Below are positions 54,318 to 62,826 of a stretch of DNA of 64,000 nt, in pieces. Numbering within the stretch: position 1 is the stretch's first letter; each line of letters begins with the position of its first letter. A program made the position numbers and the translations under genes. The stretch spans positions 558,001 through 622,000 of the forward strand of contig NZ_AP025739.1 of assembly GCF_003574315.2 (NCBI RefSeq). The letters run 5' to 3'. Below the pieces are notes generated by a model. The model worked only from the letters and a program-made list of their open reading frames with translations. It made no database searches and was not told where the DNA came from. The DNA is from Capsulimonas corticalis. Its GTDB lineage: Bacteria > Armatimonadota > Armatimonadia > Armatimonadales > Capsulimonadaceae.

Positions 54318-55484
54318 CTACCGCCGCCGCAGGAACGCCGGGATGTCCACATCTTGGTCCGGCGAGGGCCGGGGCGCGGGGGCCGGGGCGGCGGGAGCAG
54401 GAGCGGGCTGCTGCTGAGTCTGCGCGGCGGCGGGCTGGGGCTGCGCGGGCGCGGGGGCCGGAGCGGGCTGCTGCGCGGGGGCAGGCTGGGTGTTGATCGA
54501 TTGGCGGGCGTTCACGGACGCGGGGAGGCGCTGGTCGAAGCCGGTGGCGAGCACCGTGATGCGCACTTCGTTTTCCATGCGCGGGTCCTGGACGACGCCG
54601 AAGATGATGTTCGCGTCGTCGTGATCCGTCGCCTGCTGGATCAGCTCGGTGGCCTCGGTCACTTCAGCGAGGGTCAGGTCCGCGCCGCCGGTGATGTTGA
54701 TCAATGCGGCGCGCGCGCCTTCGATGCTGGTTTCGAGCAGCGGGGAGGCGATGGCGGCCTGCGCGGCGTCCACGGCGCGGTTTTCGCCGCTCGCGACGCC
54801 GATGCCCATCAGCGCCGTGCCGGCGTTCAGCATGATCGCGCGGACGTCGGCGAAGTCCACGTTGATGATGCCGGGGATCGTGATGATGTCGGAGATGCCC
54901 TGCACGCCCTGGCGCAGCACGTCGTCCGCCTCACGGAAGGCGTCCACCAGAGTGGCGCGCTTTTCGACGACGCCGAGCAATCGGTCGTTCGGGATGATAA
55001 TCACCGTATCGACTTTATCGCGCAGCGCGTCCACGCCCTCTTCCGCCAGACGGTACCGGCGCGGGCCTTCGAACTTAAAGGGCTTGGTGACCACGGCGAC
55101 CGTGAGTATGCCAAGGTCTTTGGCGATCTCGGCGATCACGGGCGCGGAGCCGGTGCCGGTGCCGCCGCCCATGCCGGCGGTGATGAACACCATATCGGCG
55201 CCTTCCAGCGCCTTCTTGATGTCGCCTTTGGACTCTTCAGCCGCCGCCTTGCCGACTTCCGGGTTGCCGCCGGCGCCAAGGCCGCGCGTCAGGTTTTCGC
55301 CCAGCTGCAGCTTATAGTCCGCCGCGCTGATATCCAGGACCTGGCTGTCGGTGTTCATCGCGATGAACTCGACTCCCGTCAGGCCGGCGTCAATCATCCG
55401 GTTGACGGCGTTCGTGCCGCCGCCGCCGCAGCCGATCACCTTGATGCGGGCGAACGGGGTTTCGTCGCGTAATCCGAGCGCCAT
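54318..55484 (-). CDS. ftsZ: Cell division protein FtsZ
   Basis: A 388-aa tubulin-like GTPase forming the division ring. Motifs: the N-terminal [14 protein letters not shown] (about 18-31), the tubulin signature [15 protein letters not shown] (about 103-117), and the T7-loop [12 protein letters not shown] linker of about 50 residues rich in Ala, Pro and Gln comes next, and the conserved FtsA-binding tail [11 protein letters not shown] is at the C-terminus. ATG 55484 is preferred to 55496, because the Shine-Dalgarno AGGAG abuts the latter with no spacing. It is the last gene of the cluster. Confidence 0.97.
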   Translation of the reverse strand: MALGLRDETPFARIKVIGCGGGGTNAVNRMIDAGLTGVEFIAMNTDSQVLDISAADYKLQLGENLTRGLGAGGNPEVGKAAAEESKGDIKKALEGADMVFITAGMGGGTGTGSAPVIAEIAKDLGILTVAVVTKPFKFEGPRRYRLAEEGVDALRDKVDTVIIIPNDRLLGVVEKRATLVDAFREADDVLRQGVQGISDIITIPGIINVDFADVRAIMLNAGTALMGIGVASGENRAVDAAQAAIASPLLETSIEGARAALINITGGADLTLAEVTEATELIQQATDHDDANIIFGVVQDPRMENEVRITVLATGFDQRLPASVNARQSINTQPAPAQQPAPAPAPAQPQPAAAQTQQQPAPAPAAPAPAPRPSPDQDVDIPAFLRRR

Positions 55485-55536
55485 ATGTGAAACCATCTCC
55501 TCTAGTATAAAACCGCCGCGTTCTGGAGCACGGCGT

Positions 55537-56784
55537 TTAATGGTCGAAAATCGATCCGGTAATTCGGGCGAAGAAGTTTTGTATCTTCTTCATGTACTTA
55601 CCCATCGGCGCTTGTTCGCGAACGATCTCGCGATGCTGCTGATGGTAGTGCGCCCCGTACTGCACTAATCCCACGGCCGTTGAGTAAATCGGAGAGCGCA
55701 GCGTGTCCGCCACGCCGCCCACGTCGCGCGGGCTTCCCACGCGCGTCGGCATCCCCGTCACCTGTCGGCAAAGCTCGGTCGCGCCGCGCAATTGCGCGCC
55801 TCCGCCCGACAAAATAATCCCCGCCGGCAGCATATTGTAGTAGCCGGACCGCATGATCTCCTGCTTCACCATCGTGAACAGCTCATGCATGCGCGGCTCG
55901 ACGATCTCGGCCAGAATGCGCTTTGGCAGGATGCGCGGCTCGTCGCTGCCCAGGCTCAAGACTTCAAAGAGCTCATCGCCGGCGGTCATTCCGACCATCG
56001 CGACGGCCTCGGACAATTTGATCCGCTCCGATTCGTCGTGCGAGGTGCGCAGGCCGACACTGATGTCGCGGGTCACATGGTTTCCGCCGACCGGAATAGC
56101 CGACGAGTAGTAAATATCGCCGTCCACAAAGATCGCGATATCGGTCGTGCCGCCGCCGATATCGGCGATGCAGACGCCTAAATTCTTCTCATCCGGCAGC
56201 GTCACGGCCTCGGCGGTCGCGATCGGCTCCAGAACGGTCGCCTCGATCGTCAGACCCGCTTTGTGCACGCACTTCGCGACATTTTGAAGGAACGTCACGG
56301 CCCCGGTAACCACGTGCGTCTCCACTTCGAGACGCGTTCCGGACATCCCCACGGGGAACCGAATGCCGTTCTGCCCATCGATCGAGTAGGACCGGGGGAT
56401 CGCGTGAATGATCTCGCGGTCCGGCGGCAGCACGATCACGCGGCTCTGGTCCTGGACGCGCTCCACGTCCTCCTCGGTGATCTCCCGGTTCGGATGGGTG
56501 ATCGCGACGACTCCGCGCGAGTTCAGGGACGCCACATGCTCGCCGGTCACGCCGACGATCACGCGGTGGATCTCATAACCGGACATCGCGCGGGCTTTTT
56601 CCACACTCTCGGAGATCGCCTGGGCCGCGCTGTCGATATCAATGACAACGCCCTTGCGAATCCCGGAGGAGATGCTGTTGCCGACACCAACAATGTTGAT
56701 GCGTCCCCGCTCTTCGATTTCAGCGACAATCGTGCAGACTTTCGTCGTGCCGATGTCGAGTCCGATCACGCAGTCCCTCGCCAC
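55537..56784 (-). CDS. ftsA: Cell division protein FtsA
   Basis: A 415-aa actin-like protein that tethers FtsZ to the membrane. The ATPase motifs are [10 protein letters not shown] (phosphate 1), [15 protein letters not shown] (phosphate 2) and [13 protein letters not shown] (adenosine). The C-terminus [13 protein letters not shown] is an amphipathic membrane-targeting helix. The start is GTG 56784 with GGAGG 8 nt upstream. It lies 52 bp before ftsZ in the same direction. Confidence 0.96.
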   Translation of the reverse strand: MARDCVIGLDIGTTKVCTIVAEIEERGRINIVGVGNSISSGIRKGVVIDIDSAAQAISESVEKARAMSGYEIHRVIVGVTGEHVASLNSRGVVAITHPNREITEEDVERVQDQSRVIVLPPDREIIHAIPRSYSIDGQNGIRFPVGMSGTRLEVETHVVTGAVTFLQNVAKCVHKAGLTIEATVLEPIATAEAVTLPDEKNLGVCIADIGGGTTDIAIFVDGDIYYSSAIPVGGNHVTRDISVGLRTSHDESERIKLSEAVAMVGMTAGDELFEVLSLGSDEPRILPKRILAEIVEPRMHELFTMVKQEIMRSGYYNMLPAGIILSGGGAQLRGATELCRQVTGMPTRVGSPRDVGGVADTLRSPIYSTAVGLVQYGAHYHQQHREIVREQAPMGKYMKKIQNFFARITGSIFDH

Positions 56785-56837
56785 CTCCTACGCCTCCCCA
56801 TTCGACGCCGCTTATACGCGGCGCGATCCTCTTCCGA

Positions 56838-57284
56838 CTATTCGCGCGCCGCGCCGCCGCCATGTTCGCCGTCCATTGACGGGTCGCCCGCATACTGCGG
56901 GGATTTCGCCGCCAACTGCGCCGCGCGACGCGTGGAGGAAAGGTCCGCCCGGTGATCGAGCCATTGACGCCGAGTGATCGACAGATTGACAAAAATACGA
57001 CCGCCAAGAACCACGAACAAGGCGAGCGACAAATTCTGTCCCAGGCGATCGCCCAGGTACGCAAGAAACGCCGCCAGCATCGTATTCACGACAAAACCGG
57101 AGACAAAGATGCTTCCGCGAAACTTGCCTTCGGAGCCGGCCCGAACTCCGCCGATCAGCGAATCGATTCCGGCCAGCGCCGCCAGCGAAAGATAAGAAGC
57201 GTCCGCGATCGGGATGTGAGCCCCGGGCGTGAACCAGATCGCCGCGAACCCCAAGAGGCCTGACGCCAGCGCTAACCAGATCAT
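56838..57284 (-). CDS. sbp: Small basic protein Sbp (DUF1290)
   Basis: A 148-aa membrane protein of the DUF1290 family, found in division clusters of Firmicutes and Actinobacteria. Typical segments are HIPIADASYLSLAALAGIDS, GGVRAGSEGKF, and VVLGGRIFVNLSITRR. Four hydrophobic segments occupy about residues 1-105. The C-terminal 40 residues are a polar extension absent from the shorter classical versions. It has no proven biochemical role; location ties it to division. The start lies 7 nt after the DUF881 gene. Confidence 0.85.
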   Translation of the reverse strand: MIWLALASGLLGFAAIWFTPGAHIPIADASYLSLAALAGIDSLIGGVRAGSEGKFRGSIFVSGFVVNTMLAAFLAYLGDRLGQNLSLALFVVLGGRIFVNLSITRRQWLDHRADLSSTRRAAQLAAKSPQYAGDPSMDGEHGGGAARE

Positions 57285-57291
57285 ATTTTTC

Positions 57292-58095
57292 TTAATTCTT
57301 GTCCGCTTCGCCGCCCGCGTTCGCCGTCACCGGCTGCGCGTATTTCGGCTGAGTCGCGCCGGAATAGGCGGGAATGACGAGCTTGTCGGCGTGGGCGATC
57401 CGCATCATCGCGGCGTCCATGCCCTGCAATTGATCGTACGCTCCCCCGGGAAGCTTCAGCGCCGTATCCAGAGTCTTCGAATCGCCGATCGCCTGAATCA
57501 CATAAGGCGGCGTCTGCGGCGTATTGTTGACATAAATCGTCGGTCCCGCGCAGCGGATCGGGCTGCTCGCCACCAAACGCTGATCGTTCACGGCGATCGC
57601 CTCGGCGCCCGCCGCCTTCAGCTCATTGACGATCTGGTTGATGTCCGTATCGTGAATGATGCCGACCATCTGCACGGCCAGCGGCGCGTCCGGAAAGCGC
57701 TTCTTGCTGTCGTTCAGCGTCACGGTCACGCCCGGTCCTTTGACCGCCGTCAACCCCGCGAGCGTCTTTGCCCGGTTCAGGTCGTCGGTCAGCACCTGGA
57801 ACTGCTTGTTGTGCGACGGCACGCTGTTCTCAAGGCGGCTGATATTTTCCTGCAGCGCCGCGATGGTGCGTTCGTCGTCCCCCGCCTTTTTCTTGAGGAT
57901 CAAGTACTGATCCGCGAGCGCCTCGTAGTTGGAGGCCGGCAGTGAAGTTTGACGGATCTGGTTCTGGGTCTTGAACGAGAGGGCCAGCAGCGCGCCTAAA
58001 ATGGCGCACAGCGTGCAGAGGCTGATCGCCCAGGACCGCTGATGGTCACTCGGCGAAGCGGCGGTGTGCGGAGGCGAGTTCAGAGTCAATCCCAT
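57292..58095 (-). CDS. DUF881 family division-cluster protein
   Basis: A 267-aa single-pass membrane protein. One membrane helix near the N-terminus (WAISLCTLCAILGALLALSF, about 22-41) is followed by a coiled coil (about 55-110, LKKKAGDDERTIAALQENIS) and the DUF881 domain (GPGVTVTLNDSK, then IVNELKAAGAEAIAVNDQRL, then NNTPQTPPYVIQAIGD). The family lies beside sbp and ftsQ in Gram-positive clusters. It has an extracytoplasmic C-terminal domain; function unknown. Cotranscribed with sbp. Confidence 0.85.
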   Translation of the reverse strand: MGLTLNSPPHTAASPSDHQRSWAISLCTLCAILGALLALSFKTQNQIRQTSLPASNYEALADQYLILKKKAGDDERTIAALQENISRLENSVPSHNKQFQVLTDDLNRAKTLAGLTAVKGPGVTVTLNDSKKRFPDAPLAVQMVGIIHDTDINQIVNELKAAGAEAIAVNDQRLVASSPIRCAGPTIYVNNTPQTPPYVIQAIGDSKTLDTALKLPGGAYDQLQGMDAAMMRIAHADKLVIPAYSGATQPKYAQPVTANAGGEADKN

Positions 58096-58130
58096 CGCTG
58101 TTTTTTCGATCCTTTACGCCCTGAGCGGTA

Positions 58131-58958
58131 TCAACGCTTCGCCGGCCGGGACTGCTGACGCGGCATCAACGCTGGCTGGCTAGGGCAACTGACATCGATA
58201 TACGCGATTCTGGCGCCCGCATTTTCGCCGGCGGCTGTGACCGTCTCCTGCGCGACTGCGAGTTTTTCCGGCAATTCCTCGGGTTGACCTAGCTTAATCT
58301 GCAGATTATCCTTTCTATTTAAGCATAAATTCGCGTTTTGGTCAACCTTTATGCTTTGGGCCTCCAGATTCTTTTTGGCTCCGAGCAGCGCGATCAGCTT
58401 GTACGCCTGGGTCAGCCAGTCGGCCCGAATCGGCTTGCCGAGGGCCAGGGCGCCGGGGTCCATGTCTCCCTGCAAGGCGAGCACCGGGATCCCCTTCGGA
58501 GGCTCATCCACCAGACGGAACGGAACCTGCTTGCGGTCCAGGACATAATAACCGCCGTTGGCCGAAAGCACCGTGTAAGGCTGCCGCTCGGCGACCGTCA
58601 GCACCAGCGTGCGCGGCAGCTCGATCGCCCGCGACACATGATCGATGACGGGATCTTTCTGAAGGCGCTTGACGAACGGCTGCCGCGCGGCCATCAGAAA
58701 GATATTGGTCTTATTGGGAACCTGCGCCTCGGCGAAGACTTGATCGCCGGGCAGAGTCTGAAGCCCCTCGATGCGCACATGCGTCACGCGCAGATACGGG
58801 TTCGCCAGCAAAAGTCCCAGCGCTTCCGCCACGAGCAGCACGGCGCAGCAGCGCCGGATGATCCTATGCCAGTTGCGGCGGCGGCGATTGGCGCGGCGCT
58901 TGCCGGGCGGCGTCACCCCGATCCGTCCCGACCGTGATGTGTGCGTAGGCTTGTGCAA
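58131..58958 (-). CDS. ftsQ: Cell division protein FtsQ/DivIB
   Basis: A 275-aa bitopic membrane protein. A highly basic N-terminus (GKRRANRRRRNWHRIIRR), one helix (CCAVLLVAEALGLLLANPYL, about 37-56), and a POTRA domain (VTHVRIEGLQTLPGDQV, about 58-75) precede the FtsQ beta domain (ELPRTLVLTVAERQPYTVL, YYVLDRKQVPFRLV). It links early and late division proteins. The start codon appears to be TTG 58958, and no close Shine-Dalgarno is seen; a start further inside is possible. Confidence 0.88.
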   Translation of the reverse strand: MHKPTHTSRSGRIGVTPPGKRRANRRRRNWHRIIRRCCAVLLVAEALGLLLANPYLRVTHVRIEGLQTLPGDQVFAEAQVPNKTNIFLMAARQPFVKRLQKDPVIDHVSRAIELPRTLVLTVAERQPYTVLSANGGYYVLDRKQVPFRLVDEPPKGIPVLALQGDMDPGALALGKPIRADWLTQAYKLIALLGAKKNLEAQSIKVDQNANLCLNRKDNLQIKLGQPEELPEKLAVAQETVTAAGENAGARIAYIDVSCPSQPALMPRQQSRPAKR

Positions 58959-59010
58959 CGGGGTCCGACGTCCTTCCCGTGGTTCGATCCGCGCGGAGCG
59001 CGGGATTCGA

Positions 59011-60057
59011 TCAGCGTGGCTCCAGCGCCAGCTCGATCAGCCGGTCCAGCAGTTTCGGAAACGCGATGCCGGCCGCCTGCGCGGAGCGCGGCAGCAGGCT
59101 CGTGGTCGTCATACCGGGAATGGTGTTCGTTTCCAGCGTATAGATAGCGCCATCGGAAGTGACGATCATATCCGTGCGCGACATCCCCCGGCAGCCCAGC
59201 GTCTCATGACAGAGCGCCGCGATGCGCCGCGCCTCGGCGGCGATGCTGTCGGACACGCGCGCCGGCACGATCTCGTCCGTCGCGCCCGGCGTGTACTTCG
59301 CCGCGAAGTCATAGAAGCCGCTCGCGGGGACGATCTCGACAATCGGCAGGATCTCCAGATCTCGGTTACCGATCACCGGGACCGTGATCTCCGTTCCCGT
59401 GACGAACTGCTCGATCAAAGCCGCATCGTCATACTCGAACGCCGTTTTGATCGCGCCTTCCAATTGATCCGCTTCCGTCACGCGAGTCACGCCGAAGGTC
59501 GATCCCTGCGCGCTCGGCTTCACGATCACCGGCAGCGGCATGGCGCGCAGCGTGTCCCAGTCGATCGGGCGGCCCCGGCGGACGGTTTCGCCCGCCGGCA
59601 TCAGCACGCCGGCGCCGGTCAGCACGCGCTTGGACATCGCCTTGTCCATCGCGAGCGCGCTCGCCAGAACGCCGCTGCCCGTATAGGGGATTCCCAGCAC
59701 TTCGAGCATTCCCTGCACCGTGCCGTCCTCGCCACCCGGGCCATGCAGCGCGATAAAGACGACGTCGGGTTTGTCCTCGGCGCGCACGCGCGAAAGCTCC
59801 GGCAGCGCTTCAATCGCCGCGCCGCCCCCGACCGGCGTCAGTGCATGTACATCCGCAGTCAGGCTGACGATGGGAAGCGTACGCCCTTCAGCCGCCGGCG
59901 CGGCCGGGAGCAGGCGGTTGCCCGTCGCCGTATCGATCGCCGAAACGATGTATTGATTGGGGTCCAGCGCATTGAGGATCTGCTTCCCCGTGGAAAGAGA
60001 AACGTCGCGCTCCGCGCTGGAGCCGCCCATCAGGACGGCCACTTTGATTCGACTCAA
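59011..60057 (-). CDS. ddl: D-alanine--D-alanine ligase
   Basis: A 348-aa ATP-grasp ligase of peptidoglycan precursor synthesis. Motifs: VLMGGSSAERDVSLSTG at the N-terminus, FIALHGPGGEDGTVQGMLE, VKPSAQGSTFGVTRV, and the C-terminal metal-binding TLETNTIPGMTTTSLLPRSA. The start is TTG overlapping the murC stop (TTGA). The length is normal. A YSI-like region near GVTGTEITVP cannot be used to decide D-Ala versus D-Lac specificity. Confidence 0.95.
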   Translation of the reverse strand: MSRIKVAVLMGGSSAERDVSLSTGKQILNALDPNQYIVSAIDTATGNRLLPAAPAAEGRTLPIVSLTADVHALTPVGGGAAIEALPELSRVRAEDKPDVVFIALHGPGGEDGTVQGMLEVLGIPYTGSGVLASALAMDKAMSKRVLTGAGVLMPAGETVRRGRPIDWDTLRAMPLPVIVKPSAQGSTFGVTRVTEADQLEGAIKTAFEYDDAALIEQFVTGTEITVPVIGNRDLEILPIVEIVPASGFYDFAAKYTPGATDEIVPARVSDSIAAEARRIAALCHETLGCRGMSRTDMIVTSDGAIYTLETNTIPGMTTTSLLPRSAQAAGIAFPKLLDRLIELALEPR

Positions 60058-61451
60058 TGCGCCACCGCCATACTCTCGCGGCCCTGCGCAACAAACGCTT
60101 CGGCGACGGTGCGGACATCGTGTCCCGCGCCAAGCGCGATCACGACGTCGCCAGGATGGGTGTATTCGCCCAGACGCGCCGGGATCATCGCCTTGTCCGC
60201 CACATAGGTGACGTGCGAAGCGCCGCGCCGGTCGGCGGTCAGCGCCGCGAGGGCCGCGCCGGTGACGCCTTCGATGGGCTGTTCGCGCGCCAGATAGATA
60301 TCGGTCAGGAAGACGTGGTCGGCGTCCCGGAAGCTCTCCGCGAACTGCTCCTTGAAGTCGTTCGTGCGGCTCGGCAGGTGCGGCTGGAAGACAGCAACCA
60401 GCCGCCGGTTCGGATAGCCGTGGCGGGCGGCGGCCAGCGTCGCTCGGATCTCCGTCGGGTGGTGCGCGTAGTCGTCGATGACCAGCACTCCGCCCGGCGT
60501 TTCCCCCAGACGCTCAAAGCGCCGGCCGGTTCCGGTGAAGTTCGCGAGGCCCACCGCGATGTCCTCAAACGCGATCCCAAGCTCCAGTCCCACCGACACC
60601 GCCGCCAGAGAGTTGGCGACATTGTGGATTCCCGGCACGCTCAGCGTGATCACGCCCAGGCGCTCGCCTTTGTAAGTCACGGCGTAAGAGGGGTTAAGGC
60701 CGTCCAGGGTGACCTCGGTCGCCCGGACGTTGACGTGCTCGTAGAGACCGTAGTTCATGGTCTCCGGCAGCCCCGTTCTGTCCATCAGCATCGTGCGGAC
60801 GTTCTCGTCGTAGCCGCAGACGATCGCCTTTTCCGACACCTGTGTCAGAAATCGGCGGAAGGAGCGCAGCACGTTGGCGAGATCGCCGTAGTAATCGAGG
60901 TGATCGGCTTCGATGTTTGTAATGACGGCGTAGCGCGGATTGAGCTCTAGAAAAGAGTCGTACGCCTCGCAGGCTTCGGTCAGGAAGACATCGCTTTTGC
61001 CGAGGCGCGCATTGCCGCCATAGGCCGGCAGGTCGCCGCCGATCAGCACGGTCGGATCGAGACCGGCCTGCTCCAGCACCATCGCGATCATGCCCGTCGT
61101 GGTCGTCTTGCCGTGCGTTCCCGTCACGGCGATGCTGCGCTTGTAGTTATCCATCAGTCGTCCGAGCATCTGCGCTCGGGAGATGACCGGAATGCCCTGC
61201 GCGCGCGCCGCGACGACTTCCGGGTTGTCCTTTTTGACCGCCGCCGACACGACCACCAGGGTCGCGCCGTTCACATTGTCGGCATGGTGCCCCGCCACGG
61301 CGCGAATCCCATGCTCTTTTCGCAGTGCTTCCAGCGTTTCAGAATCCCGTGCGTCGGACCCCGTCACCGCGCCTCCTTGCGCGGCGACGATGCGCGCGAG
61401 GCCACTCATGCCCACGCCCCCGACGCCCACAAAATGAATCGTTTCGCTCAC
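60054..61451 (-). CDS. murC: UDP-N-acetylmuramate--L-alanine ligase
   Basis: A 465-aa Mur ligase adding the first amino acid to UDP-MurNAc. Motifs: the N-terminal Rossmann FVGVGGVGMSGLARI, the ATP loop AVTGTHGKTTTTGM (about 108-121), NIEADHLDYYGD, and IDDYAHHPTEI with the C-terminal VVIALGAGHDV. The start is GTG 61451. It overlaps ddl by 4 nt; in many bacteria murB lies between them, but none is present here. Confidence 0.96.
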   Translation of the reverse strand: MSETIHFVGVGGVGMSGLARIVAAQGGAVTGSDARDSETLEALRKEHGIRAVAGHHADNVNGATLVVVSAAVKKDNPEVVAARAQGIPVISRAQMLGRLMDNYKRSIAVTGTHGKTTTTGMIAMVLEQAGLDPTVLIGGDLPAYGGNARLGKSDVFLTEACEAYDSFLELNPRYAVITNIEADHLDYYGDLANVLRSFRRFLTQVSEKAIVCGYDENVRTMLMDRTGLPETMNYGLYEHVNVRATEVTLDGLNPSYAVTYKGERLGVITLSVPGIHNVANSLAAVSVGLELGIAFEDIAVGLANFTGTGRRFERLGETPGGVLVIDDYAHHPTEIRATLAAARHGYPNRRLVAVFQPHLPSRTNDFKEQFAESFRDADHVFLTDIYLAREQPIEGVTGAALAALTADRRGASHVTYVADKAMIPARLGEYTHPGDVVIALGAGHDVRTVAEAFVAQGRESMAVAH

Positions 61452-61626
61452 AGTAATCCCCAGTTTCTAAATTCTTCCGGCCGCGCACGACGCCGGACAA
61501 AGCCGCCCCGCTCTGTAGCCCGCGCGATATGCTCCGCGCTTCATTCGTCCCTTTAGTTTACCCGGTTAGCGATACTGAAATGGCCCCTGGCCTCAATCGA
61601 TTCGACTCATCCGCAATTCCCACACT

Positions 61627-62826
61627 TCATTTGCGCCCCTGCGCCAGCCCGATCACCGCCTCGGCGAGATCCTGCGCGGCGCGAGGGCGCGCGAGGGCCA
61701 ATGTCGCCTTTCCCATCCGCGCCAATCGCTCGGGATCGCCAACCAACGCCAGGATCTCATGAGCCAATCGCGCTCCGTCCAGGTCCACGTTCGGCAGCAG
61801 CGCCGCCGCGCCCGCTTCGACCAGCCGGCGCGCGTTGCGGTTCTGCTCGTCGCCGCCTGTGGGAACCAGCGGGATCAGCAGCGCCGGCTTCCCCAGCGCC
61901 GAAACTTCCGTCACCGTACCGGCGCCGCTGCGTCCAACCACCACGTCCGCCAGCGCGTAGATATCGCCGATCTCACTCCCGAGAAACGGCGTCACAAAAA
62001 CACGGCGAACCAAGTGATCTTTAAGTTCCTGAACGCGCGCCGTCACCGTCTCAAAGTCCGAATTCTGGCCGCACTGCAAAATCACGCGGCACTGAGTCAG
62101 TAATTCCGGCATCGCTTCCAGTAAAGATAAGTTAAGCTTGCGCGCGCCCCGCGCCCCGCCCGTCACATACACCGTCGGCAGCGCGTCGTCCGCCGGATCG
62201 AAGCCGCAAAACTCCCGCGCCCGGTCTCGGTCGCCGCCAAAGATCACCTTGCGCACCGGATTCCCCGTGACAAAGGCGCGGGGCCGAATGCGCGGCGGCA
62301 GCTCCTCCAGAGCGCCCTCAAAGCTCAGCGCGATCCGCGCCGCGAAGCGCGCGTTGATCTGGTTCGCCAGCCCCACCTGCACCGTCTGCTCGTGCGTGAG
62401 CACCGGCGCGCGCAGCGACCATCCGGCGATCACCGGCGGCACGCTCACATACCCGCCCGTCGCGAAGACCACATCGGGACGAAACTTTCGCACTTCGCCC
62501 AGCGCCTGCCCGACGCCCACCGGAATCCGAAACAGATCCATCAGGTTCTGAAGCGACAGCATCTTGTACCAGCGCGACGCGCGGCGCAGCTTGCCGCTCT
62601 GGACGCCCGCGAAGGGCACGCCTGCGCTCGCCGCCAGCCCCTTCTCCACGCCGCCCTCACTGCCCACGTACAAAAAGGTCGGAGTCCAATCGGCGCTCTC
62701 GGATTGCTCCCGAATCGTCTGGATCACCGCGAGCGCCGGGGCGACATGGCCGCCGGTCCCGCCGCCCGTCACCAAAATGCGCAGCTCGCGCTTGCCCGTG
62801 TCCTGAGCCTTGCTTTGTTTCGTCAT
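61627..62826 (-). CDS. murG: UDP-GlcNAc:undecaprenyl-PP-MurNAc-pentapeptide transferase MurG
   Basis: A 399-aa membrane-associated GT-B glycosyltransferase that makes lipid II. Motifs: LVTGGGTGGHVAPALAVI (about 18-35), VFATGGYVSVPPVIAG, LTHEQTVQVGLANQ, TGGARGARKLN and the C-terminal GRSGAGTVTEVSALGKPALL. It starts with an ATG overlapping the ftsW stop (ATGA). A 175-nt gap without a gene follows before murC. Confidence 0.95.
   Translation of the reverse strand: MTKQSKAQDTGKRELRILVTGGGTGGHVAPALAVIQTIREQSESADWTPTFLYVGSEGGVEKGLAASAGVPFAGVQSGKLRRASRWYKMLSLQNLMDLFRIPVGVGQALGEVRKFRPDVVFATGGYVSVPPVIAGWSLRAPVLTHEQTVQVGLANQINARFAARIALSFEGALEELPPRIRPRAFVTGNPVRKVIFGGDRDRAREFCGFDPADDALPTVYVTGGARGARKLNLSLLEAMPELLTQCRVILQCGQNSDFETVTARVQELKDHLVRRVFVTPFLGSEIGDIYALADVVVGRSGAGTVTEVSALGKPALLIPLVPTGGDEQNRNARRLVEAGAAALLPNVDLDGARLAHEILALVGDPERLARMGKATLALARPRAAQDLAEAVIGLAQGRK

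Noticed and set aside
54354-55472. A 372-aa open frame on the plus strand opposite ftsZ, and similar long frames opposite ftsA, murC and GH genes
   Set aside because: These are antisense shadows caused by high GC; the sense strand encodes well-conserved proteins.
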